Program-made: the position numbers and the translations under genes
Shown: positions 1 to 6,275 of the stretch, one piece after another
Numbering within the stretch: the first letter of the stretch is position 1
How the letters are laid out: every line of letters begins with the position of its first letter
Notes under the pieces: generated by a model
What the model was told of the DNA's origin: nothing
Seen by the model: only the letters and a program-made list of their open reading frames with translations
The model's database searches: none
Source of the DNA: an uncultured beta proteobacterium
GTDB lineage: Bacteria; Pseudomonadota; Gammaproteobacteria; Burkholderiales; Burkholderiaceae_C
Reading direction: 5' to 3'
Assembly: GCA_903897005.1 (NCBI GenBank)
Contig: CAITZZ010000383.1
Span: 1 to 34,189, forward strand
DNA: 34,189 bases

Positions 1-60
1 CAATATCTCGGCCCTGAACTCCGCGCTGTGCATCCGACGCTTGACTCTCTTCGTTTCCAT
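1..60 (-). CDS. IS66-like accessory protein TnpA (N-terminal fragment)
   Basis: Read leftward from the ATG at 60, the frame gives METKRVKRRMHSAEFRAEIL and runs off the left edge. The basic start followed by HSAEF+AE(I/V)L resembles the N-terminus of the small DNA-binding accessory protein (TnpA/OrfA type) of IS66-family elements. The ATG lies inside a perfect 12-bp inverted repeat, and a GTAAGCG-type element end lies 80 bases upstream, which supports an IS context. Only 20 codons are visible, so an IS3-type OrfA cannot be excluded. Confidence 0.55.
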   Translation of the reverse strand, partial: METKRVKRRMHSAEFRAEIL

Positions 61-92
61 AGTGTCCACCTGTTTGTTTCGTGGACACTATG
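58..92. repeat. Perfect 12-bp inverted repeat over the tnpA start codon
   Basis: CATAGTGTCCAC (58-69) and GTGGACACTATG (81-92) are exact reverse complements separated by 11 bases. The left arm contains the start codon of the IS accessory gene. In RNA it would form a hairpin that sequesters the start codon. As DNA it could be a transposase or autoregulator site. Which of these holds is inference. Confidence 0.6.
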
Positions 93-140
93 TTTACCCG
101 CTTGGCCGCCGGATTCAAGATGACTTCGCTAGCCGCTTAC

Positions 141-288
141 CCTTGAAGTGCTCTCTGAGCTTGCCATCAATGTGGATGAAAAATTGGCGTACGGCGTAGA
201 TTAGCAGCAGCCGGTTTTTCCATCGTGTTGAATGGGGGCCACCGCTTCAGATACGCCTTACCGCGAACCCACAGGAAAACAAATCGCT
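141..288. other. Intergenic stretch next to the IS end
   Basis: No supported gene lies between the IS terminus and the end of the MarR-type gene. An open minus-strand frame of about 45 codons reads through here into the IS end (it includes RLLLIYAVRQFFIHIDG), but it has no convincing start and matches nothing I recognise. It may be the remnant of a gene cut by the IS insertion. Confidence 0.3.
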
Positions 289-792
289 CTAGATTTCTGC
301 CAAAGGCATATCGGCGGCGGCTTCATCGGCTTTGAGAAGGCGGATCAACTCATCGAGGTCACGATCCAGACGCGTAAGGGTATCGGCACTCAAATTGCCA
401 AGCGCAACGGGCAACACGCCTTCAAACGGCCCGGAGACAGTGCTCAGTAGTTTCTGCCCGTCAGGCAAGATGGCCAGATGCAGGTTGCGCTTGTCGCTCT
501 TGGCCTTGGCCATCATGATCAACTCCTTCGCCAAGAGGGTCTTGATCAGATTGCTGGCTGTGGATTGATGAATTTGCATCTGAGAGGCGATCCCACCCAC
601 GCCAATACCGGGGTTCTGCTCGATGATGCTGAGTGCCCAAACTTGGGCGCCACCCAGACCCACTTGCTTCTCCATTTGCCGGAAGTGGCTTCGTACCGCG
701 TTGAATACAACTCGAAATCGGCGCAACACCTTCGCGGGCGTTACTGCTTCTACCGAGGGAGTCGCATCTTGGAGCATGCTGGGTATTGTCAT
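289..792 (-). CDS. MarR family transcriptional regulator
   Basis: 167-residue protein of typical MarR length. It has a helical N-terminus (about 20-50), a winged-helix DNA-binding core (about 60-125, with GIASQMQIHQSTASNLIKTL as the recognition-helix region and SDKRNLHLAILPDG as the wing) and a C-terminal dimerisation helix. MarR proteins are usually dimeric repressors released by small aromatic or oxidative ligands; the ligand here is unknown. The ATG at 792 has no clear Shine-Dalgarno sequence, and an alternative ATG is at 777. It sits downstream of pal on the same strand, but a hairpin/T-tract terminator separates the two, so it is probably transcribed alone. The 497 bases between it and the left edge hold no target gene, so its regulon is not evident. 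Confidence 0.85.
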   Translation of the reverse strand: MTIPSMLQDATPSVEAVTPAKVLRRFRVVFNAVRSHFRQMEKQVGLGGAQVWALSIIEQNPGIGVGGIASQMQIHQSTASNLIKTLLAKELIMMAKAKSDKRNLHLAILPDGQKLLSTVSGPFEGVLPVALGNLSADTLTRLDRDLDELIRLLKADEAAADMPLAEI

Positions 793-840
793 CGAAGAAT
801 GGAGCGATGTTGATCGACTGGCCTTGGCTTGCGGTTCGGT

Positions 841-866
841 AAAAAAAGGGAGCCCCGAAGGGCTCC
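841..866 (-). terminator. Rho-independent terminator of pal
   Basis: The inverted repeat GGAGCCC (849-855) / GGGCTCC (860-866) has a CGAA tetraloop. On the minus strand it is followed by seven T (A-run at 841-847). It lies 48 bases beyond the pal stop codon and so should end minus-strand transcription before the MarR gene. Confidence 0.8.
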
Positions 867-913
867 AACCTCGCTCACTTTGAAAACCCTGGTCTCGAGT
901 TCAGGGAATCACG

Positions 914-1462
914 CTACTTGTTCGGGTAAACCAGATCGACACGGCGATTCTGCGCCCAAGCGGCCTCATCGTGCCCTTGCGACTTGGGCTTCTCTTTGCC
1001 CCAGCTTACGGCCTCAACTTGAGAATCTTTGATCCCGTACAGCTTCAAAGCTCGTACAACTGCATCAGCGCGCTTTTGGCCCAACGCCAGGTTGTATTCC
1101 GACCCGCCACGTTCGTCGGCATTACCTTCAACACGGATGGCGAGCTTCGGATTGCCTGCCAGGTATTTGCCATGCACTTCCAGCATTTGGATGAAATTTG
1201 GCTTCACAGAAAAGACGTCATAGTCAAAGTAGACACTGCGATTGGTCGAGATGGCGCTCTTTGGATCAAGGTACGGCGGAATCACGACTGACTGCACCTT
1301 GGATGCACTTGCCGATGCTGGCTTGGCGGGAGCAGGTGCAACCACAGGAGCCTGGACCACGGGAGACGGCGGCGGCGCGACTGGCGCAGGCGGTGTGCTG
1401 CTGCAAGCTGCAAGCAAAACAGCGCTACCCAAAAGGATCGACAGGTTCTTGAAGATTTTCAT
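914..1462 (-). CDS. pal: Peptidoglycan-associated lipoprotein Pal
   Basis: 182 residues. The signal peptide ends in a lipobox LLAAC, so Cys20 is the expected lipidated residue. A Pro/Ala-rich linker (about 22-60) follows, then an OmpA-like peptidoglycan-binding domain with the usual YFDYD start, EGNADERGGSEYNLALGQKRA core and a final NRRVDLVY. Pal anchors the outer membrane to murein and works with TolB in the Tol-Pal envelope system. A GGAG ribosome site lies 8 bases before the ATG. Unlike the usual tolQRAB-pal-cpoB order, it is transcribed away from tolB, with a 238-base divergent intergenic region and its own terminator at 841-866. Confidence 0.92.
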   Translation of the reverse strand: MKIFKNLSILLGSAVLLAACSSTPPAPVAPPPSPVVQAPVVAPAPAKPASASASKVQSVVIPPYLDPKSAISTNRSVYFDYDVFSVKPNFIQMLEVHGKYLAGNPKLAIRVEGNADERGGSEYNLALGQKRADAVVRALKLYGIKDSQVEAVSWGKEKPKSQGHDEAAWAQNRRVDLVYPNK

Positions 1463-1528
1463 TGACTACTCCAGGTGTAAATGAGGCGGAACGACCGCAA
1501 TGGGATGCAATAAGACCCATCGAGAACA

Positions 1529-1559
1529 ATTATACATTTGCTAGAATGTGTATGTGCAA
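1529..1559 (-). promoter_or_regulatory. Candidate promoter of pal
   Basis: On the minus strand there is an exact TATAAT at 1534-1529 with TTGCAC at 1559-1554 as a possible -35. The 19-base spacer is longer than ideal. It lies about 70 bases upstream of the pal ATG in the divergent pal/tolB region. The -10 is strong and the -35 uncertain. Confidence 0.4.
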
Positions 1560-1700
1560 TCGTCATTGTCAGTCATTACTCGGTATTCATAAGGTCTCTA
1601 TAGATGGCCCCTTTCATTGGTCCATTCTGTATCTAAAGCTCATTAACACATTTGCTACAACTAAGTTGCTGCATGCACTGATGGATTGGAAGGACAAGCT

Positions 1701-2996
1701 TTGAATGCTCCTATTGGAAAGGGTCGTTCGCGCCGTTGGGCGCTTGCAGCCACGCTTGCGCTGATGATCACGCCTGCGATGGCCCAGTTTCGAGTCGATG
1801 TGGCGGGAATTGGCCTGAACCAACTACCGATTGCAATAGCGAACTTTCGGGGTGAGACCGGCTCACCACAGAAGATTGCTGCGATCATTGCGGCGGACCT
1901 GGGGCGCAGTGGGCAGTTTCGGGCGATGGACGCCACAGGGGCAGCACTCGATGAACTTAGCCGACCTGACGTTGCCCTCTGGCGCCAAAGAGGTGCCGAC
2001 TCGCTGGTGTCGGGCAGCGTGACTCGCTTGGTGGATGGCCGTTATGACGTTCGCTTCAGGTTGTGGGACACAGTCAAGGCGCAAGACTTGGGCGGTCAAA
2101 GCTATGCCGTGACGGTGACCGATTTGCGTCTGTCAGCACATCGCATTGCCGATTTCATTTATGAAAAGCTGACTGGAGATAAGGGTGCTTTTTCCACTCG
2201 AATCGCTTACGTTACCAAGACCCAGCACCGTTATCAGTTATGGGTGGCAGACGCCGATGGTGAGAACGCCCAGGACGCATTGACCAGCCCTGAGCCCATT
2301 ATTTCACCTGCCTGGTCGCCCAATGGAGGGCAACTGGCCTACGTTTCCTTTGAGTCGCGCAAGCCGGTGGTTTATACGCATGATGTGGCCAGCGGCAAAC
2401 GTCGTCTGGTAGCCAATTTCAGGGGCTCGAACAGCGCACCTGCATGGTCGCCCGATGGGAGTACGCTGGCAGTGACGCTGAGTCGTAGCGGCGGGTCGCA
2501 GCTTTACGCGATTGCCGCCAACGGGGGCACGCCGCAACGACTGGCCGAATCCAACAGCATTGATACCGAACCGGTCTACAGCGCCGACGGGCGGTCCATC
2601 TATTTCGTCAGCGACCGAGGTGGCGGCCCGCAGATTTACAAGATGCCAGCCGCAGGTGGCAGCGCCGAGCGCGTCACTTTCACTGGCAACTACAACATTT
2701 CACCGGCGCTCAGTCCCGACGGACGATGGCTGGCGTACATCTCCAGGGTAAGCGGCAACTTCAAACTTTATGTCATGGAACTGGCCAGTGGCGCAGCCAA
2801 CGGCATTACCGACACCGCGGCCGATGAGAGCCCTAGTTTTTCTCCCAATAGCCGCCTGATTCTCTACGTCACCCAAACCGATGGCCACGAAGCCTTGGTT
2901 ACTACCAGTCTGGACGGGCAAACAAAAGTCAAGTTGGCCGGCAATTCTGGCGACATCCGACAAGCATCTTGGGGGCCGTTTAACAAGGGTGGATGA
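1701..2996 (+). CDS. tolB: Tol-Pal system periplasmic protein TolB
   Basis: About 431 residues. The signal peptide ends ITPAMA|Q, followed by the TolB N-terminal domain (about 30-155) and a C-terminal six-bladed beta-propeller whose blades show repeated SPAWSPNGGQLAYVS, APAWSPDGSTLAV, EPVYSADGRSIYFVS and SPALSPDGRWLAYIS motifs. TolB is the periplasmic partner of Pal and TolA in outer-membrane constriction and integrity. I chose the TTG at 1701 because AAGGA lies 6 bases upstream; a TTG at 1686 in the same frame would add five residues. pal is not downstream but divergent on the other side, and tolA/Q/R are not in the window. The copy appears intact. Confidence 0.92.
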   Translation: MNAPIGKGRSRRWALAATLALMITPAMAQFRVDVAGIGLNQLPIAIANFRGETGSPQKIAAIIAADLGRSGQFRAMDATGAALDELSRPDVALWRQRGADSLVSGSVTRLVDGRYDVRFRLWDTVKAQDLGGQSYAVTVTDLRLSAHRIADFIYEKLTGDKGAFSTRIAYVTKTQHRYQLWVADADGENAQDALTSPEPIISPAWSPNGGQLAYVSFESRKPVVYTHDVASGKRRLVANFRGSNSAPAWSPDGSTLAVTLSRSGGSQLYAIAANGGTPQRLAESNSIDTEPVYSADGRSIYFVSDRGGGPQIYKMPAAGGSAERVTFTGNYNISPALSPDGRWLAYISRVSGNFKLYVMELASGAANGITDTAADESPSFSPNSRLILYVTQTDGHEALVTTSLDGQTKVKLAGNSGDIRQASWGPFNKGG

Positions 2997-3113
2997 GAGT
3001 CATCGTTTCAGCGATCCGAACCACGCCATAGCACCGATGCAGGATTAGGCTCCACCCAGGATGCAGGGTAATGAACTGGTTTCGGATTTCGTCTTGGAGT
3101 TTTCATGAATCGA
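2997..3113. other. Convergent intergenic region between tolB and the isomerase gene
   Basis: 117 bases between the ends of two convergent genes. I see no hairpin/T-tract terminator and no ORF. Confidence 0.4.
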
Positions 3114-3746
3114 TCAACGCCGAGCGGCTTGCACCACCCTCTGCGTGGCATTCCATTGGCGTTCGAACCATGCGTCGCCGGCCAGATATTGCTGCAGCAT
3201 CGGCAAGGCATCAAAGCCCCAGAACAATTTGTCATCGACGGCCATCGTCGGTACACCAAAAACTCCGCGCGCAATGGCTTCGTCGGTATGGGCTTTGAGT
3301 TGCGCCTTGACCTCCTCGCTGTTGACCGCTCGGCTTGGCGCCAGTTGCTGCGTCACGAGCTGCAAACGTGCAGGGTCAGCGGCCTCGGCGCCACCGCGCC
3401 AGACATGGCGGAACAGGGTTTCGCAGACATAGCGGTTCGGCAGACCCTGCGCATCACAGGCGAGCGCCAGTCTGAGCAGCGCCAGCGGGTTGAAGGGATG
3501 GCTGGCTGGCAACTGCAGCTCAAGGCCATGCTCCTTGGCCAGCCAGAGTACCTGTCGATAGGTCCATTCGCGCTTTCCCGGCATCTCAGCTGGCCCCAGT
3601 TGCCCATGGTGTTTCAGCAGGGCCGCAAACAGCACCGGTTTGTAAGTGACGCTATAGCTGTGCCCGATCAGGGCCTCGGGAAGTGCCTCAAACGCCAGGT
3701 AGGCATAGGGCGAAATGAAATCAAGATAGAAAGTGATGTGTTTCAT
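3114..3746 (-). CDS. 2-hydroxychromene-2-carboxylate isomerase family protein (DsbA-like fold)
   Basis: 210 residues. The N-terminus ITFYLDFISPYAYLAFEAL is typical of HCCA isomerase / kappa-class GST-like proteins, in which the Ser of SPY replaces the thioredoxin cysteine and binds glutathione. The C-terminal GVFGVPTMAVDDKLFWGFDAL contains the cis-Pro (VPT) loop and the usual FWG(F)D segment. Known members isomerise 2-hydroxychromene-2-carboxylate in naphthalene breakdown; many chromosomal homologues act on unknown substrates. It is the last gene of the minus-strand run and its ATG overlaps the upstream stop by 4 bases, so it is translationally coupled to the DUF1289 gene. No other aromatic-ring genes lie nearby, so a naphthalene role is unlikely to be its main job. 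Confidence 0.85.
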   Translation of the reverse strand: MKHITFYLDFISPYAYLAFEALPEALIGHSYSVTYKPVLFAALLKHHGQLGPAEMPGKREWTYRQVLWLAKEHGLELQLPASHPFNPLALLRLALACDAQGLPNRYVCETLFRHVWRGGAEAADPARLQLVTQQLAPSRAVNSEEVKAQLKAHTDEAIARGVFGVPTMAVDDKLFWGFDALPMLQQYLAGDAWFERQWNATQRVVQAARR

Positions 3747-3928
3747 GATGCTCCTTTCTCACGGCGCTGTTCGATGCGCCGCAGGATGGCTCGCTTGAGT
3801 TCGTCACCGGCGTTGCCCCACTGGGCGATCTCCTCGATGCTGCGCAGGCAGCCCTCACACAAGCCGGACTGCGGGTTCATGCGACAAACCGATATGCAGG
3901 GTGAGGGCACGTTTTCCGACACCGTCAT
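3743..3928 (-). CDS. DUF1289 small cysteine-rich protein
   Basis: 61 residues with SPCISVCRMNPQSGLCEGC early in the chain. This four-cysteine pattern (C-x3-C-x8-C-x2-C) followed by R(S/T)xxEIxxW is typical of DUF1289 (YdhL-like). The cysteines suggest a small metal or Fe-S site; the function is unknown. It overlaps the genes on both sides by 4 bases (ATGA), so it is embedded in the operon with the YbaK-type and HCCA-isomerase-like genes. Confidence 0.85.
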   Translation of the reverse strand: MTVSENVPSPCISVCRMNPQSGLCEGCLRSIEEIAQWGNAGDELKRAILRRIEQRREKGAS

Positions 3929-4410
3929 GGCGTGTCCACCACCACATCGGCCAGCGGTGCGCCGGTCAGCGCCACCAGGTCAGCCGGGCTCAGACGGAAC
4001 ACCGCATGCGGATGCCCGGCTGCGGCCCAGATTTCTTTGAATCGGAACAGTTCGCGGTCGATCAGGGTCACCGACGCTGTGGCGTGCGCAAGCGGCGGCA
4101 CACCGCCGATCGAAAAGCCGGTCTTGGCCTTGACAAAGGCGGCGTCAGCGCGACCCAGCGCACCAAGCTGAGCCTCAACCTTTTTTTCGTCAACCCGCTT
4201 ATCGCCTGAAGTCACCACCAGCACCGCCACATCATCCGACTTGCGCCGGAAAACAATGCTCTTGGCGATCTGGCCCACCACAATGCCCAGTGCGTCGGCG
4301 GCCTGCTGCGCAGTGCGCGCCGCATCGTCCAGCATGACGGGTCGATGCGGGTGTCCGGCTTGCTGCAGGACGGCGGTGACGCGCTGGACGCCTTCCGGAA
4401 GCTCACTCAT
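3925..4410 (-). CDS. YbaK/EbsC family aminoacyl-tRNA deacylase
   Basis: 161 residues with the YbaK/ProRS-editing fold. It shows QIAKSIVFR (conserved catalytic-site Lys), a SGDKRVDEKKV stretch and the TGFSIGGVPPLAH signature. Family members hydrolyse mischarged tRNAs in trans, such as Cys-tRNA(Pro) or Ala-tRNA(Pro); which substrate applies here cannot be read from the sequence. The ATG shares one base with the liuE stop (TGATG), indicating translational coupling. Presence in a leucine-catabolic operon looks like positional rather than functional linkage. Confidence 0.85.
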   Translation of the reverse strand: MSELPEGVQRVTAVLQQAGHPHRPVMLDDAARTAQQAADALGIVVGQIAKSIVFRRKSDDVAVLVVTSGDKRVDEKKVEAQLGALGRADAAFVKAKTGFSIGGVPPLAHATASVTLIDRELFRFKEIWAAAGHPHAVFRLSPADLVALTGAPLADVVVDTP

Positions 4411-5318
4411 CAGTTCAGCCTTTTGTTGAGCAAGGCGGTCGCGGCCCGCGAGTTCGGTTTGCGCTGCAGGAAGTCACTGATGAATTGACCGGCATCGACC
4501 AGCCTCTCCAGATCGATGCCGGTCTCTATCCCCATGCCGTGCAGCAAATACACCACGTCTTCGGTCGCCACGTTGCCCGTCGCACCCTTGGCATAGGGAC
4601 AGCCGCCCAGGCCGGCGACGGAGGTGTCAAACTGCCATACACCCATCTGCAGCGCCGCCAGCGTGTTGGCCAGAGCCTGACCATAGGTGTCGTGAAAGTG
4701 ACCCGAAATGTCATCGACATCGAAATGCCGCAGTGTCGCCTCCAGCGCACGCTGCACCTTGATCGGTGTGCCCACGCCAATCGTGTCTGCCACACCGATA
4801 TGCTGTACGCCAATGCCCTTCATCAGCGCCGCCAGGTAACTCACACTGTCGGGCGAAACCTCGCCCTGGTAAGGGCAACCGACGGCGCAGGACATGGCGC
4901 CACGCACGTAGATGCCGGCCGCACGCGCCGCCTCGACCACCGGTGCAAAGCGCTCCATGCTCTCGGCTATCGAGCAGTTGATGTTCTTCTGGCTGAAGGC
5001 TTCGCTGGCCGCGCCAAAAACGACGATTTCGTCAGGCTTTGAAAGCAGGGCCGCCTGAAAACCCTGCAGGTTCGGCGTCAGCACCGAGTAGCGCACGCCG
5101 GGCAGGCGCGCGATGCCGGCCATGACCTGCGCGTTGTCAGCCATCTGCGGCACCCACTTGGGCGAAACAAAGCTGGTGACTTCAATTTCTTTCAGGCCCG
5201 CCGCCTGCAGGCGATGCACCAGTTCAATCTTGACCGCCGCCGGCACCGGCTGCTTCTCGTTTTGCAGACCGTCGCGCGGTCCGACATCAACCAGCTTGAC
5301 GCGGGTGGGTAAGTTCAT
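4410..5318 (-). CDS. liuE: Hydroxymethylglutaryl-CoA lyase
   Basis: 302 residues, usual for bacterial HMG-CoA lyases. VKLVDVGPRDGLQNEK at the N-terminus holds the catalytic Arg and metal-binding Asp (PRDGLQNE). SFVSPKWVPQMAD follows, then the HxH metal site in DDISGHFHDTYGQAL and the C-terminal G-loop GLGGCPYAKGATGNVATEDVVY with the active-site Cys. It cleaves HMG-CoA to acetyl-CoA and acetoacetate, the last step of leucine breakdown, and so completes the pathway begun by LiuB/LiuD in this operon. It lies 36 bases downstream of the GhrA-like gene. Confidence 0.93.
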   Translation of the reverse strand: MNLPTRVKLVDVGPRDGLQNEKQPVPAAVKIELVHRLQAAGLKEIEVTSFVSPKWVPQMADNAQVMAGIARLPGVRYSVLTPNLQGFQAALLSKPDEIVVFGAASEAFSQKNINCSIAESMERFAPVVEAARAAGIYVRGAMSCAVGCPYQGEVSPDSVSYLAALMKGIGVQHIGVADTIGVGTPIKVQRALEATLRHFDVDDISGHFHDTYGQALANTLAALQMGVWQFDTSVAGLGGCPYAKGATGNVATEDVVYLLHGMGIETGIDLERLVDAGQFISDFLQRKPNSRAATALLNKRLN

Positions 5319-5354
5319 TCTCGTGTCCTCAATTCGTTTGCAGCGCGATCGTAC

Positions 5355-6275
5355 TCAATAGCCGCGCACCGGGTCAACGACACCAACAATCGGCTGCCCT
5401 GCTTCCAGGCAGCGAATCTTGCCGGCAATTTGCGCAATGCTCTGGTCGCGCAGGGTGCGCGCCGAGGTGTGCGGCGTGATGGTGATTTTCGGGTTGTGCC
5501 AGAACGGATGTTCACCCGGCAGCGGCTCGGTGCGGAAGACGTCGAGCGTCGCGCCAGCCAGGTGACCCTTGTCCAGCAAGCTCAGCAGGTCTTCATCCAC
5601 CAGGTGCGCGCCGCGCGCGACGTTGATCACATAGCCGCCGCTCTGCAACTGCGACAGGGTTTGCAGGCGCATGATGTCGCGCGTCTCGGGCGTCAGCGGC
5701 AACAGGTTGACCAGGATGCGCGTCGCGGAAAGAAAGTCACTGAACCGCTCGGCACCGGCGAAACAACGTACCCCTGCGAGCGTCTTGGCCGAGCGGCTCC
5801 AGCCGACGACCGGAAAATCAAACTGCGCCAGGCTCTGCGCCACGCGTGCACCCAGCACGCCCAAGCCCATGACGCCCACCGGAAAGTCGCTGCGCTCCAG
5901 CGGTTTGCGGTACGACCACTTGCCGGCGCGGATGTCAGCCTCGTAAGCATCGAACTCGCGAAAATGCCGGATCACGGCGTGGCAGACGTACTCTGCCATC
6001 TGTACCGACATGCCAGCGTCATCCAGGCGAACCACCGTCGCCTTTGGCGGCAATTTCAGCTTCAGCAGGGCATCGACACCGGCGCCGATGTTGAAGATGC
6101 CCTTGAGCGCTGTCTGCTCGTCAAAAAACTGCTGCGGCGGTGCCCACACCACAGCGTGATCTGCCTGCGGTGCACCGGGCTGCCAGACTTCGACTTCTGC
6201 GCCAGGCAAGGCCGAGCGCAGCCCTGCCAACCAGGGTTCGGGCTTGGTGCCGGTGCAACAGAAGATAATTTTCAT
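5355..6275 (-). CDS. ghrA: Glyoxylate/hydroxypyruvate reductase A (D-2-hydroxyacid dehydrogenase)
   Basis: 306 residues, GhrA-like in length. The NAD(P) Rossmann motif is GVMGLGVLGARVAQSL (about 137-152), followed by WSRS, which suggests NADPH preference. Catalytic residues of the family are visible: Arg in VINVARGAHL, Glu in DVFRTEPLP and His in ITITPHTSA. It should reduce glyoxylate or hydroxypyruvate to glycolate or D-glycerate. Its ATG overlaps the liuD stop by 4 bases. It has no known step in leucine breakdown, so its place between liuD and liuE may mean co-expression for reducing a 2-oxoacid by-product, or simply gene-order history. Confidence 0.88.
   Translation of the reverse strand: MKIIFCCTGTKPEPWLAGLRSALPGAEVEVWQPGAPQADHAVVWAPPQQFFDEQTALKGIFNIGAGVDALLKLKLPPKATVVRLDDAGMSVQMAEYVCHAVIRHFREFDAYEADIRAGKWSYRKPLERSDFPVGVMGLGVLGARVAQSLAQFDFPVVGWSRSAKTLAGVRCFAGAERFSDFLSATRILVNLLPLTPETRDIMRLQTLSQLQSGGYVINVARGAHLVDEDLLSLLDKGHLAGATLDVFRTEPLPGEHPFWHNPKITITPHTSARTLRDQSIAQIAGKIRCLEAGQPIVGVVDPVRGY

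Larger units (their letters stand above)
1..140 (-). mobile_element. End of an IS66-family insertion sequence
   Basis: On the minus strand, a terminus starting GTAAGCGGCTAGCGAAGTC begins at 140, followed by an 80-base leader and the first accessory gene. IS66-family terminal inverted repeats typically begin GTAAGCG, which is the basis for the family call. The rest of the element lies outside the window, so the other terminus and the 8-bp target duplication cannot be checked. Confidence 0.5.

Noticed and set aside
141-265. About 45-codon minus-strand frame beside the IS end
   Set aside because: No start codon with a ribosome site and no family resemblance; it reads into the IS terminus, so it is at best a gene remnant.
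3114-3746. Naphthalene-degradation role for the HCCA-isomerase-like gene
   Set aside because: No dioxygenase or other aromatic genes adjoin it; it is coupled to DUF1289 and YbaK-type genes instead.
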